Of a stretch of 64,000 nucleotides of DNA, positions 51,501-63,373 are shown one piece after another (the first letter of the stretch is position 1; each line of letters opens with the position of its first letter). Made by a program: the position numbers and the translations under genes. The stretch lies in assembly GCF_015832195.1 (NCBI RefSeq), contig NC_052017.1, positions 47,197,652 to 47,261,651 on the forward strand, in the 5' to 3' direction. The notes beneath the pieces were generated by a model. It made no database searches, had not been told where the DNA came from, and worked only from the letters and a program-made list of their open reading frames with translations. Source of the DNA: Motacilla alba alba. Its lineage: Eukaryota > Chordata > Aves > Passeriformes > Motacillidae.

Positions 51501-53898
51501 TTACTCTCTCCATTGCTAAGCAAAACATGCATACATGCAGCAAGTAAATTAGGATAATGTGCAACTGAATATAAATAAGTGCTTCCAAGTATATGCAATA
51601 AGCAACCTTAAAAAACCTCCCAGATTTTCCTTTGATTTCTTGTATGGTATTTGTACTTCAGTTTTTGGAACAGCCTCAGTACCCTGAAAGATAAAACACT
51701 TGTGTGTCACGCTACAGTGATGGGGTTGTGTTCTGGTTTTCTTTTTAAGTAATATTACAGTGCTGTTCATTGAAATACTGTTTTTCTTGATGGTGAGAAA
51801 GACAGAGAAGAAAATAATATGGAAAAGTTTTTAAGATTTTCTGAATATATGTCAAATGGTGACTGAACGAGCAGATGCCACCTGGGACACAGGCACTGGC
51901 TGCAGTGTCTGGTCAGTGGGTAAGTCGTTTCTCTTTTCTGTCTTCCTCCCCTTTATCATCTCCGACAGCTAGCCATCTGAGGGATGAATCATCTCCTCCA
52001 CTACAGCTCTTCTACTGAATAGCTGCTTTAAAGGAAACAGATTGAGGAAAAGTTAGCACTAAGTGAATCAAAGGCAGAGCTGTGTGTTCTGAAGTATGTA
52101 TCACCCTATATCTTTTCAAGGTTCATTCCCACATTGCTCCCAACCTTGAAAAAGGTAAATATGCCTGTTTGTGTATGCGGGTAGAAGGAAGGGATGTTTC
52201 TTTCCCATCTTTCCATGTCAGAAAGGGGAGGGATGAGACTCTCAAACTTCATTCTCTCATTTGCATTTCTCTCTGCATCAGGAGCAGGCTGCTGTTAAAG
52301 TCTTCTCCATTTTGGCCTTACTTTCCCTCTCCTTCCTCCTCCTACCCATAAAGTGGCTTGAGGAAGCTTGCAGATAACTTGGCAGGCTGTGTTTGAGGAG
52401 TTTTACCCAATATAATTCAGCATTGATCTTTCTTGTCTCTTTCAAATCTTTCATCATGAAATTAAAAACAAGGTAGTAGGAAAGTAAGCTAATATTACAG
52501 ATAAGGTATGAGCATTTTTTGACAGTTACTTTAAGCTTTTTGTAAATAAAACCAAATAATTTTCATATTATTTTGCTGCTATTTGAAAAGAGACTTCATA
52601 ATATTTTTTCAGTTTTGTCCCCACTGTACTTGGTTCATCATGACTAACATGCATCTTTCCCTGAACACAGTGTGCAGTGTCTACCATTTGTTATATAAGA
52701 AGAAAAAAGCAAAACATTCTTCACTCCAGAAGGCAAAAGATTTCTATGCTTACTGAAAATTTTCAGTAAATGATAATGGAAAAGTGTGGTAGGTCAAAAA
52801 AATCAACCTACAAACTTTTGTTTCACTTGGGAACTCCCTTTTCCTCTAAGGGGGCTTTCAGAATGCTTAAAAATCATATTGCTGTGATTCCAGCCACCCT
52901 CTGGTACACGTTTCTTCAAATTTCACACAGGAATTTCCCAAGCATATGCCACAATAGGGTTAACTACAAGTGAAACTCATTGCACTGCATGAAGAAATTA
53001 CTAACCCATTTCAGTAATACATTTTCAGTGTGAATTCAAATGCTCTCCTCTCCAATAGACCTTTATAATGTACTGAGTCCCCAGACACATCAGGGTCTAA
53101 AGCACATTATAAAATGCTTTTCTTCACTCTGAATACTATTTACAGAAATAATAATAATTCTAACCAGGTAACATGCTGCAGGATTTCAAAATGTTAAGGG
53201 TAAGCTGTTAAATATTAAAGAGGTTGCTTTTAATATTAATACATGGGCCTCAAAAACAATCTCAGAGAAGTCCAGAATATAAAACACGGCCCTTGTATAA
53301 CTTGTCTTTGTTTGTTTCCCCCCACCACAATTCCCTAAAAAGAGTTTTTAATTCATAATTTTGAATTTGTTAACTTCTGTACACTGCCTCCAATCTGTCC
53401 ACGGGGCCATTGCTTTAGAACTAACCAGATAAACAGAACAACCCCCGAGATTCCTGAACAGAAAGGTCCTCCTGCTCAAAGTGCACCACTACTTAAGTTC
53501 CAAAATCTGCACTTGCTGCAGCCATTCAGTATGATTCTACTCCAAATGCAAAGCACTGACTAGAAATTTGAAGACTTTCCACCCAGAGGTAAAACACTAC
53601 CACAATTTAACAGTTGAAGAAACTAAGGCACAAAATTGTCAAGTGGGTCCGCACAAGCAGTAAATGCCTTATTCAAGCAGCTGTTCACAAAGAAAAAGCA
53701 AATGAAGAAACCAGCTAAACACATCAAAAACCATAAGCAGCAAGAGAGGAAGAGGGTTACACCCCTTATAAAAAACACCATCTACCCCATATACATTCAT
53801 AGAAAAATGCACATACACTGAAGTAAATATAAATGCAGAGGAAATCATGCAGAGAAGAACTTATTCATGAACAGGGCCAGCTGAGCACAGGCACTTAC

Positions 53899-53976
53899 TT
53901 GATCTATTTCCATTAACTTGGGGAAGGCACCTGGCCATTCAATCGCCACCTTCACTATATCAGCAGGAGGGGGCAT
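53899..53976 (-). CDS. ELMO1: ELMO1 exon 2, coding part (residues 1-26, start codon)
   Basis: First coding exon of ELMO1. The ATG is the complement of 53974-53976 and the exon reads [14 protein letters not shown] at its start and PKLMEIDQ at its end, the canonical ELMO1 N-terminus. It ends after codon 26 in phase 0 at a consensus donor, GTAAGT, complement of 53893-53898. The start context has a purine (G) at -3 and C at +4. These residues form the first strand of the ubiquitin-like Ras-binding domain, which in the family binds active RhoG and ARL4A. Human ELMO1, from memory, has Tyr where this bird has Phe in WPGAFPK; that is a conservative change. No alternative in-frame start exists upstream in the exon without a stop between. 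Confidence 0.97.
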
Positions 53977-54048
53977 TGCGACGCTGCTGTTCTTCGGAGC
54001 CAGTACAACTGGACACTAAACACTGCAGAGAGCCTCTCTCATTCACAC
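53977..54048 (-). other. ELMO1: ELMO1 5'UTR part of exon 2
   Basis: The 72 bases upstream of the ELMO1 start codon run back to a strong splice acceptor: a pyrimidine tract of about 25 bases (complement of 54055-54080), then CTGCAG with AG at the complement of 54049-54050. So the first coding exon is spliced to an upstream non-coding exon and is not itself a transcription start. The leader holds one short upstream ORF, listed separately. Confidence 0.9.
54016..54042 (-). other. Upstream ORF in ELMO1 5'UTR (8 codons plus stop)
   Basis: An ATG six bases into the exon opens a reading frame MREALCSV then TAG. It is in the same frame as the main start, 66 bases upstream, but the stop prevents any N-terminal extension. 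Its context is weak (T at -3, A at +4), so leaky scanning past it is expected. Whether it tunes ELMO1 translation is inference. Confidence 0.5.
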
Positions 54049-54604
54049 CTGCAGGGAGAGAAAAAAAAAGAAAGAAGAATATTACAGCAGTTCAGGCAGA
54101 ACTCCAGCACTGCCGCTTTAGTCTCCTACATTTCCCCTGGCTGGGCAGGTGGATGGAAATGTACGTGTGTATGTATGTGCAGGAGCAGGAGAATGGCACA
54201 TATTACAGGAGCAAGCACAGGACACAACGCCACGACACACTGCACAGCTCGACAGCCTGTTAGAAAGATGGCTGAAGCACTGAAATGTACGGTGAATAAT
54301 AGGCATGCATTAGATTTAAATAGAAAAACTATTTTTAAATATTATTAAATATGCTGGTGGGGAAAAAGTGACAAACTAAAGAAAGCTTCTGTTACAGTGT
54401 CACTCCTGGAGTCCCAGGGAACGTGACCAATTCGGTTAATGCTGGCGCTTCAGGAGAAGAGATTGCCCAGGAAGTTATGGCCAGGAAACACGGTTTCTTT
54501 TAACTATAGCAATGATCTTCTGGGTGTTCACAAATAGATCACTGCACTATAGCAACCAGTATGTCAGGAAGAAGGCAGAACACACAGCAGTTTCCACATA
54601 TACA

Positions 54605-54626
54605 TACACACACGCACACACACATC
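54605..54626 (+). repeat. (CA)n imperfect dinucleotide repeat
   Basis: A short CA tract with a CG interruption, about 560 bases upstream of exon 2 in the gene direction. Confidence 0.88.
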
Positions 54627-56051
54627 CTCACCTCACGGATCCAGAGATACCCACATATAAATACTTCTTCATGTTACATCTCAGACACGTGAATACACAA
54701 GGATGTAGTATGCATTCACAGTGACATAACCAGCTACATAACACATCATAATTCTGCAAGAATATGAATATCAACAGGATCTCATGTCAAATAGTGCAAG
54801 CTGTGAATTTCAGGGAAAGAGGAAAGGAGAAGAACCAAATCCTCAGGTTTTGCAGAATTGAAGTTCTGTCTCTTCTGACTCATCAAACTTTATAACCTTC
54901 CAACAACAACAAATGTTTATCAAGAGCGTGTAGTATCTCTCCAGGCTTGCAAACAAAGCTTCAGTATGCCTCTCAGCTTGGTGGTGTCAGGACACCCTCT
55001 CTAGTAGCAAAGCTCTGCAGTTCTCAGACACAGCAGCCCATGCGCCCTTCTGCAGATGGGGAGGCTCCTGCTGGCTTTGCCAAGCCCTTCACAACAAGCA
55101 TGGTGTTTTCTGCATGGTCTGCTGAGACCCAGCAAAGCGCCATCACATACCACAGAACAAGAGAAGTTGTAGAAATCCCCAGTGGTGCAGTCCCACTTCT
55201 TCTTACAGAAAAAGAGAAGGAAGTGGCAAAAACATGGAGACATGTTTGCACATATGTCTTTTCAAAGAGCTAAGGCAACACAGGAGCTGGCTGAGTATAC
55301 CAGGCATCCAAAGACACAAACAGATACAGGTTAAAAAAGGCTTTGACCACCTTCAGTTGCTGCTTCAACTAACCTGGTCTAATGACCTTTCTTCAACTGC
55401 AGCAGAAGCTGGAGCTTAGATCAGTCTGAACAAAATTGTGAAATCATCCCTTTATTGGGATGATTGTGCCTTTGTCTCAGACTACTTTTATAAGTAGGAG
55501 CTCATCCAGCCTTGTGGATGTCTCCGTTTTTCCTTCTTTCTGGTGTGCCTCCGTTCTGCTCTGAAAAGGCTCAGTCCTCTGACTCTGCAAGCCCTGCTAC
55601 ATTCTACATAAGGCTCTCAACACATAATATAAAAGCAATTTATGAACTTTAACACTCCAGCAATTTATTTCCAACAATGGCAGTTCTGACGCCGACAGGA
55701 TCGCACATCACCACAAAGCAAAGCACAAGGCAGTAAATGAGACAATGGACGGTCTATAAATAAAACTGGATTGCAGGAAGTGCCTTGAAAGACTAAACAA
55801 TGTGATTAAGAAACACTGTGATATTGTCTACATTTGGTAGATGTTACAGGAACGGGGAATAAACACAATTAAAGCATGCAGCTGGCTTGCTGGTCATTGA
55901 GAAAATCAGACATTTACTTTTGGCTGTCTTCTACCCTGTAGAGCCTTAGCAGATGCAAAGTTCTCACAATTTCTCCCCGAATATCAATTGCCCACCATTT
56001 GCATCTCCAACCAGCAGTCCCCTTGCTGTGCAGTGCACTGGCTCAATCAAC

Positions 56052-56055
<4 letters not shown>

Positions 56056-56102
<47 letters not shown>
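56056..56102 (+). repeat. Poly-A run, 47 bases
   Basis: Forty-seven consecutive A residues in intron 1. I could not find a target-site duplication or a recognisable retroposed sequence on its 5' side, so a retroposon origin is unproven. The length could be affected by sequencing error. Confidence 0.95.
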
Positions 56103-56105
<3 letters not shown>

Positions 56106-59100
56106 TTTTTGGTCATCTGTTTTTTACCATATTTGAGTCAAACAGCTACTCAGAGGTGATACAACATGGGAGAGGGGAGGAGAAGCGAGGTTTCTTGGCA
56201 GCAATGAGCTGTTAATCCACCTCGACAGTCAATTGAAACTGAGACCTTGGCACCTTCTGCTCCCACACTCACAGTGACGGTGTTTCCCACCTCCTCAGCA
56301 GCTCAGTCCTTGGTACTCTCAGCCTGCCTGCCGGTGTTTTGGTATTAAGCTGTCTGCAGTGCTTAAGCAGGGCTTACTCACCCAGTGCCTGACCAACAGG
56401 CTGCTCCCTGCATTCCCTGGCTTGGCACCTTATCCCCGGGGCAGGAGGAATGCTGGAAGCCTCAGCCAGAGCCTGAATTTGCTGGCCACAACACAAAAAG
56501 AGCATCAGCTCCTGCCAGACAAACTTGACTGAGGATACCTTCAGCTGAGTAAGCCTTTGTTGTCAACAGTTTTATTTTCCCCCATCACATTTCCCCTACA
56601 CTTTTAATGAAAAAAATCATCTGTAGACCACATAAAGAGATAGAAGGGAGATCTATAAAAACCATAGAATCCACCTATTGCACGGGCAAACACATTTTCT
56701 TTTGACTGAGAAGAAGTAATAACTTGTGGCCCAATACATTCCCTCCAAAGCTCACAATAAATGCTGGAGAAAAAACACTGAATCATGAACACTGGCTGTA
56801 AGTACAAAAGTAAAACAACATTACAAAGCAATAAATTTGCAGAAAACTTCCATTTTCCCATGCATATGAGGGCATTAACCCCAATTTTGCTGTAGCAAGA
56901 TGTGGGCTATCTTGACTCACACAGGAAGAAAGGTTTAAGAAAGCAGAGTCAAAGAAAGCTGGTGGTAAGTTAATCAAATTCAGCTATAGAAAATAAGCAC
57001 TTACATTCCAAAGCAAGGTGCAAGAGAAGTCTGCCACAGCATTCAGCAGACAATTTCATTGTGACTAGTTTCAATGTAGGCTAGCACTGATCTCCTACAA
57101 AATTATAATTATTACTATAAGTATGCTTTTACAGTCACAAAACACAAAGCAAAGTGACAGATCTTTAACTAATACAAATGGATGTAGTTCCACTTCTCCC
57201 ACCAGAAAACCAACTCAAAGATAACAATGTGGTCTGAATGCTGAAAAGCATATAAAATCATTACTTTGTTTCTGTTTCTCAGTGGCCATCCTAGTCAGAT
57301 GTGCTGACTTCTTCTTTCCTAATTTATATTCTTATGAATTCAGTGCAAAATACAAAAGATAATTTAGCTTCATTCTACCTACGTAGCAATGTCAGAAACA
57401 AATATTCTTTTGGGGGTTTTTTAAAAGGCCAAAATTGATGATTAGTTGCCATCCCAAAAGTAGAATTGTAAAGAAAATTCTGCAACCTACATTGCTGACA
57501 GTTCAAAATTACCTACTATTTATTCCCATGGTACACAGTGTGTTAGACGCTGCCCAGCAAAATAAGGAAGGCACAAATCCTGGTTTGAAATGGTTCTAAT
57601 TTAGTAAGCAATTTTCATTATATGCATGAAGAACTAGAACAGTTTTCAGCTGATTTTTGTTAAACCAGCAGCAGTCAAACAGTGAAAAGGATAGGGATGT
57701 CACTGAAGGGTCTAGTTATGGAGTTTTCTCAAGTACAATTCCTTTTTCTCTCCCAGTGGGATCTGAGAAGCACTGACATGTAAGAGCAACTTTCCAACTC
57801 ATTTTTACAACCTTTATTTTCAAGGTAGAATCTGAAGGCAAGCAGGACGTATGTGCAGGCATGAGTGTATGAAGGGAAGGAGGGAGTCAGAGGAAAAGCA
57901 AGGCAAATTTCCATTGTTTTTCCTAATGCATACAAGGAGATATAATCTGGAGAATGTTTAAGCAACTTACATGCTCCGCAGCACACTATTTTATAATTTG
58001 AGGGGGGGAAAACCACAACCAAAGCATGTCTACCACTTGAACATACTTTCTTCCATCAACATGATTTTGCAGAACTATGACAGATTATCCCATTAAAGTG
58101 TCAATTTTTCAATTTATTGCTATTACCACATGCAGTGCATTTATGCATTTCAACCATCCGGTAAAGGAACTCCTGTGGTCTACTAAGTCAGAGTAATAAA
58201 CATCCGAGTTGGAAATCAAAGTATGTTAAATTTAATGTAAAAATGCATCAGCACAGATATGGAAGCTCTCGATTTACCTGCCTGGCTCTGAAGGATGCAT
58301 TCAGCCCAAATGTCAGTAAAATATTTTGAATTTTCCCCTTCTACCTATGCACTGCATGTGGAAAACAGGATTTTATTCATGTAAGAAATTAGTTCCCAGT
58401 GGAACTCTTTTTTTTCAAACTTGTTTTGCAATTTCATTGGCACTTTCCATACAAAGACCTCAAAGTACTTTAAGTTATTTAAAGTTATCAGAGCACATCT
58501 CTCAAGAAATAAATTCTATTCTTACTCCACAGACAGAAGAAAAGTGCAAGGCTAATAGGAGCTATATGACTTGCAGCTCTACTCGCAAATGTAAATAGCA
58601 GCCTAGAACAGCTTATTTCTTCTTTTACAGAAGAGAGGTAATACTCAAAGAGCAGGCCAGCTCATTTCACAAGCAGCTCGAGTAAGAAAATTAATGATTA
58701 GAAAATGACTGAAGGAATGTGCACTTGAGAATTTAATAAAACAAAGCACGTGTTTCTCCTGCGTGGACAAAAGGCAGCACGTACAGCACCTGGAGCTGGC
58801 ACAGATCCTGCCACCCCCTGACGCAGGCAGGTTTTGCATGGCATTTCGCGAAGGGGATGGGAAAGCAGGGCAATGAGGGCAGAAGGGCCAAGCAGGATGT
58901 GGTGGGTGCTGGCAGGGAACTGAGCCCTGGCCGGGCCCACAGCAGGAGGAGAGGCACAGCTCCCTCTGCTCGGCACCTTATGTAAGGAACCACTTCTTGT
59001 CAAACCGCATCAGCTTCCTCTGCTTCGCTCCTGTCGCCCCAGCAAACAGAAACTAAGTGGCAAGTTCAGCTGGAAGGTCCCTCGGGGACCAAGTCTGATT

Positions 59101-61799
59101 AACGATTTTAGAAAGATAATCCAACGCTGGATTAATATCCCCCAAGAGAGTTATTTTTGGAGTTAAACTGCATGACTGAACAGCTGAGTCTAAGAAGCTG
59201 TAAACATGCTCTACCATCTCTACAAGAAATGAAAACAGGGCAGAGAAGCCAGGGGCTGGATGTACACTTTGTGTACATAAAAAGGCTTTCATGTTGCCTT
59301 TTTCCTTCTTAGGCATTCAGTGCTATTCACCCCTGAACCAGACAGGAGTCAAAGGCCCAGCAGACCCATGTCAATAAAATCTGCCAATGTTTTGACACAA
59401 ATGGAAGATAAAGCTGTAAGAAGCTATGAGCTATACTCCAGTAAGGGATGGAAAAACAGCAGCGATCTCAAAAAGCAGGCAACCTGGGTGGGGGTGCTAC
59501 CCTTCTGCAGCAGCCACCAACACTGCAGGAACATCTCAACTGACTTCCATGGTTCAGAGCAGTCCATCAGCTTCCAAACAGGAACATTTATTTGATGCTG
59601 AACCCTCAGTCTGCTAATTTGTAAAGCATCATTAGACCAGGAGTGAAATATTTAATATTATGTTAAAATCAGCTTTAGACCCTTCAGGTTTAAATATACC
59701 ACCCTTCCTCTTCAAAATATGTGGAGACCTAGAATTTGAGGAGATTTTAGGATTATGGGCATCAAATGTACAGAAAGGGACAGTTCTTGCCACTGGTAAA
59801 GCGCTGCCCAGGAAACACAACTAATAGTAATGTGGTTGTCACTTATCTCAGTTCCAGCATACCCATAACCTTTCCTCACAATTTCATTCTCTATCCACAG
59901 TCATCTTGTTCCTCTTCCTGGGAAGCATTTTATACTGTTGAGGTTTCACTATGTGTACTCAGAATATAAGCAAGAAGGCTGTCTGGTCTTGCTTTTAAAG
60001 CACTTTGCTTCTAATACCAGAAGAATTTAGGTACTTCTTTAACATGAACTCTCCCACTTCTTGGAAGATCATTCTCCTTTTACTAAGGAACTCCTAGTTA
60101 CATGTCTGTAATTCATAAGAGGACAAAACACTTAGTTTTGATTACTCAAGTTTTTATTTCAAACTTTGTGGCAATTTCATTACCTCACATATAACATTCA
60201 GTCAGATAAAGATGTTTGTTCACTAAAGACATTAATATCTGAGCTCTTCAAAATAGAGATCAGGAAAATTTCAAACTCAAGTACTCAAAAGACAATTCCA
60301 ATAAATAAATTAATAAACTAATTTTTTAAAAAAATCATAAAAACTTAGACTAAACCAAAATGCACCACCACAAGCTCCCCACCAATAGCAATCCAGCAGT
60401 CAAAGATCTAAGGCTTCACAAAAAAAAAAAGCATGATTTTTCAATCATGCTGAGTACCTGCCTAACACATGAAATTTAAAGACCATGCAGGTATCTAGTA
60501 GAGAAAAAACCCAAAATGCTACTCTGAATACAAACTATAACTTAATCTACTTAAACTTTTCACAGTTTGTCAGATCTTGCCCACTTCATTTGGGGATGTT
60601 TCTCATCATTTGGCTTTACTCCAGATGTTTCTAAACTGAAACAAGTAGCAAAAAAATATCCCTTAAAATCCAGTTAAATATAGTTTTCTTTTCTCACCTT
60701 TCAGGGTAGTCTTATATAAATAACCTGCAAGGTAGAAAGGAAGTAATGGGGAAAACTTAAAACCTCAATTTCAGCCAGTGGTCCTACTGTTTTTAAAGAG
60801 CTAGAAGTTAAAAATTAAAGTTCTCAGCAAAAAAAATTTGGAGGGTATAAGAAAGGAAACAAGACATTGACACTGTGAAACAACAAAACAAAGCAATGCA
60901 AAACATTACAGCTCAAAAGGATGGAGGCTTTTTTTTTGTTGTTTGGGGGAGAGGGAGAAGGTAAAGGGGTGGTGCTTTTTAATGTTTAATCTAAGCACAT
61001 TCCAAAGGAGTCCCATGAAACTGAGAACTGAATAACTTTATTACAGGCTGGTTGAAAACAAGCCGAAAAGAAACAGAGAAAGTTTATCAAAAGTGCTGTG
61101 AATGTTGAATAAAGCTCAGCTAAGGGTAAAAAATAAAAGATCACAGTCTTCTTTTCAACTACTAGCATGATCTGGCTGTGGTACCTCATACTTTCCTGGC
61201 ATTTGGATAAATCAGGGGGCTAGAAAAGACACAAAAAAAGAGCACCTTGAGTCAAGATAATAATACAGCAGAAACTGAATCAAAACAAGGATGGCTGGCT
61301 ATATCCCAGTCTTATAAAGGAGATAGCAGGTACAAGAAGATAAGCTCAAAGTTGGGGAAAACCCTAAACTTCCTGCTGGAAGGAAGATGAAGCAGGAGTG
61401 AAAAAAGAAAGAGAATTTGCTACCCTATCAATGTTTATTTTACATCCAGAGGAACAAATGGAACTGCTGGGAAGTTAGCATTCAAATGGAGGAAGAGAGG
61501 GCAACAGAGATGTGTGAATGTCAAAGGAAACAACCAAGTTAACTGACGGCACAGACAGGATGTTGAAGGTTGAAACAAACAGCATTATTTTCTAATGCAA
61601 TCATTCTGCATAGAAAAATCCTATGGAAAAGAGTAATATTGATATTCCACAGTGAATAAGCATAATGCTCATCGTAAGTAAGAAAAACAGGAAAAGAAAG
61701 GGTGGATACCTCTTGTGAGTCTAGGGAGGGCACAAAAATTTTGAAGACACCAGTCTTTTGTCAGGCACTGACACTGCTCTTCAGAGATGCGCAATTTTG

Positions 61800-62270
61800 A
61801 ATGCCACAATATAAGAATCATAAAGCTACTAGAAGCCATCCAAAGGAGGGCTGTGAAGAAGGTGAAGGATCTAGAGGGGAATACATATGAGGAGCAGCTG
61901 AGGTCACTTGGCTTGCTCAGCCTGGAGGAGACCTCACTGCAGTCAGCAGCTGCCTCATGAAGGAAAGTGGAAAGGCAGGCACTGATTTCTTCCCTCTGGA
62001 GACCAGTGAGAGGACCCAAAACAATGGCATGAAGCTGAGTTAGGGGTGGGTTAGGATGGATATTAGGAAAAGGTTTTTCACCCAGAGGGTGATTGGGCAC
62101 TGGAACACACTCCGAAGGGAAATGGTCACAGCACAAAACTGTCTGAGTTCAAGAAGTGTTTGAGCAGTGCTCTTGGGCACATGGTGTGACTCTTGGGGTG
62201 TCCTGTGTGGGCCAGGAGTTGGACTCAGTGATCCCCATGGGTCCCTTCCAACTCAGAGCCTTCTATGATA
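61800..62270 (+). mobile_element. CR1 LINE, 3' end, plus orientation
   Basis: 5'-truncated CR1 copy in intron 1. It starts in the ORF2 C-terminal region (AGCCATCCAAAGGAGGGC, TATGAGGAGCAGCTGAGG), continues through the 3'UTR (GGATATTAGGAAAAGG, GGGCACTGGAACAC) and ends with GTTGGACTCAGTGATCC, GGGTCCCTTCCAACTC and TTCTATGATA. The 3' tail is of the same type as the tail of the SINE at 10203-10348, so this subfamily, or a relative, could have provided the enzyme that mobilised that SINE. The orientation is opposite to ELMO1. Confidence 0.92.
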
Positions 62271-63295
62271 CAGTAAAAGATAATAAAAAACAAGAGAAGT
62301 AAAGAAACCACCTGTCAGTAATCTTGCAGCAATCATGCAATCCATGCATCAAAACATCTAAAATTCAAAATGCCCCATGTTTTTCTGACTTTCCAGCACT
62401 ACACAGTCTCTGAATCCACCCCTGCAGGCTTCTAGCGCTTTGTCAGTTAATTCTTATAGTCACAAAAAATAATTTGTCCTTAACACTTGTGGACTTCCCA
62501 GTGCTGGCTCTCTGAAGGACATTGAGCAAAACTAGACAGCATATGGAAAAAACCAGTGACGGCCACTCAAGAAAAAGATGCATGGCACGGTTAATATTAG
62601 AGACTTTGCCTATAGCTAACATTTGTGGAATAACTTGAGCTATTCTGCATTAAATAGAATGTCAAGACTAAGTTGGAGTTTTAATGGGCATCATAAAACT
62701 CACTTCGGAAACAGAAATACTAAAGAACAAACACAGATACAGTCAGATCCCAAAACAACTACTGTGCATATGCCCATCCTGAACACTGGTGCCACCCTGC
62801 TTTGCTGAGTACTGCTCAGTTGGTTCACCTGCAGGCCTGGAATCTGTATTCTGGGGACATTCCAAGGAGATATCATCCTCCTTTTCAATATGGATACATA
62901 CCTTGGGGCCATTGTTTATAATTCTAGATTAAGAGGAGTTTGCATACCTGAACAATCATTTCAGTTATACAGTCAGGTTAACCATGAGATCACTGTAAGG
63001 TGATTTTATACAAGCAAAAAGATAGCAAAGAACACAAGAACAGGGCAAACTCCAGGTTCACGCAGCCAGAACACAGACTGTGTTTTGGAGGGGTCCAAGA
63101 AACCTTTTGGAGCAAATCTGACTGCAAGATATTAACAGTGCCAACACTGTTCACCCAGCCCATTTCCAGGGGAGATTTGTCCTGCATAAAGCTTGGTAAA
63201 CTGCATTAAATGTGACACTTACTAACAAGAGATCCAGGTATTTTAGCATGAGACTATCCCTTACTCATCTCTCTACTGCAAAGCTGTGAGCAGCA

Positions 63296-63373
63296 GATGA
63301 CCCTGTTGGAGCAGGGCAGTTGGCCAGATGACTTCCAGGAGTCCCTTCCAGCCTCAACGATTCTGTGATTCTC
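63296..63373 (+). mobile_element. CR1 LINE, short 3' tail
   Basis: About 78 bases of CR1 3'UTR: CCCTGTTGGAGCAGGGCAG, GGCCAGATGACTTCCAGG, GTCCCTTCCAGCCTCAACG, ending ATTCTGTGATTCT. It is severely 5'-truncated. The tail type (ATGACTTCCAGGAGTCCC) differs from the copy 1 kb away, so it is a separate insertion of another CR1 subfamily. Confidence 0.85.

Larger units (their letters stand above)
40988..53898 (-). other. ELMO1 intron 2
   Basis: A 12.9 kb intron. It contains a possible solo LTR at about 42080-42640, a GC-rich block at about 43830-44130, a 22-base T run at 44567-44588, a two-copy 22-base tandem repeat at 44830-44873, a TG repeat at 45481-45507, and a conserved-element candidate at 48540-48740. 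No CR1 copy was seen in this intron and no other gene was recognised. Confidence 0.85.

Noticed and set aside
53976..54263. A 95-codon plus-strand open frame over exon 2
   Set aside because: It is the antisense shadow of the ELMO1 5'UTR and its acceptor.
55953..56215. Poly-lysine open frames
   Set aside because: They are produced by the 47-base poly-A run.
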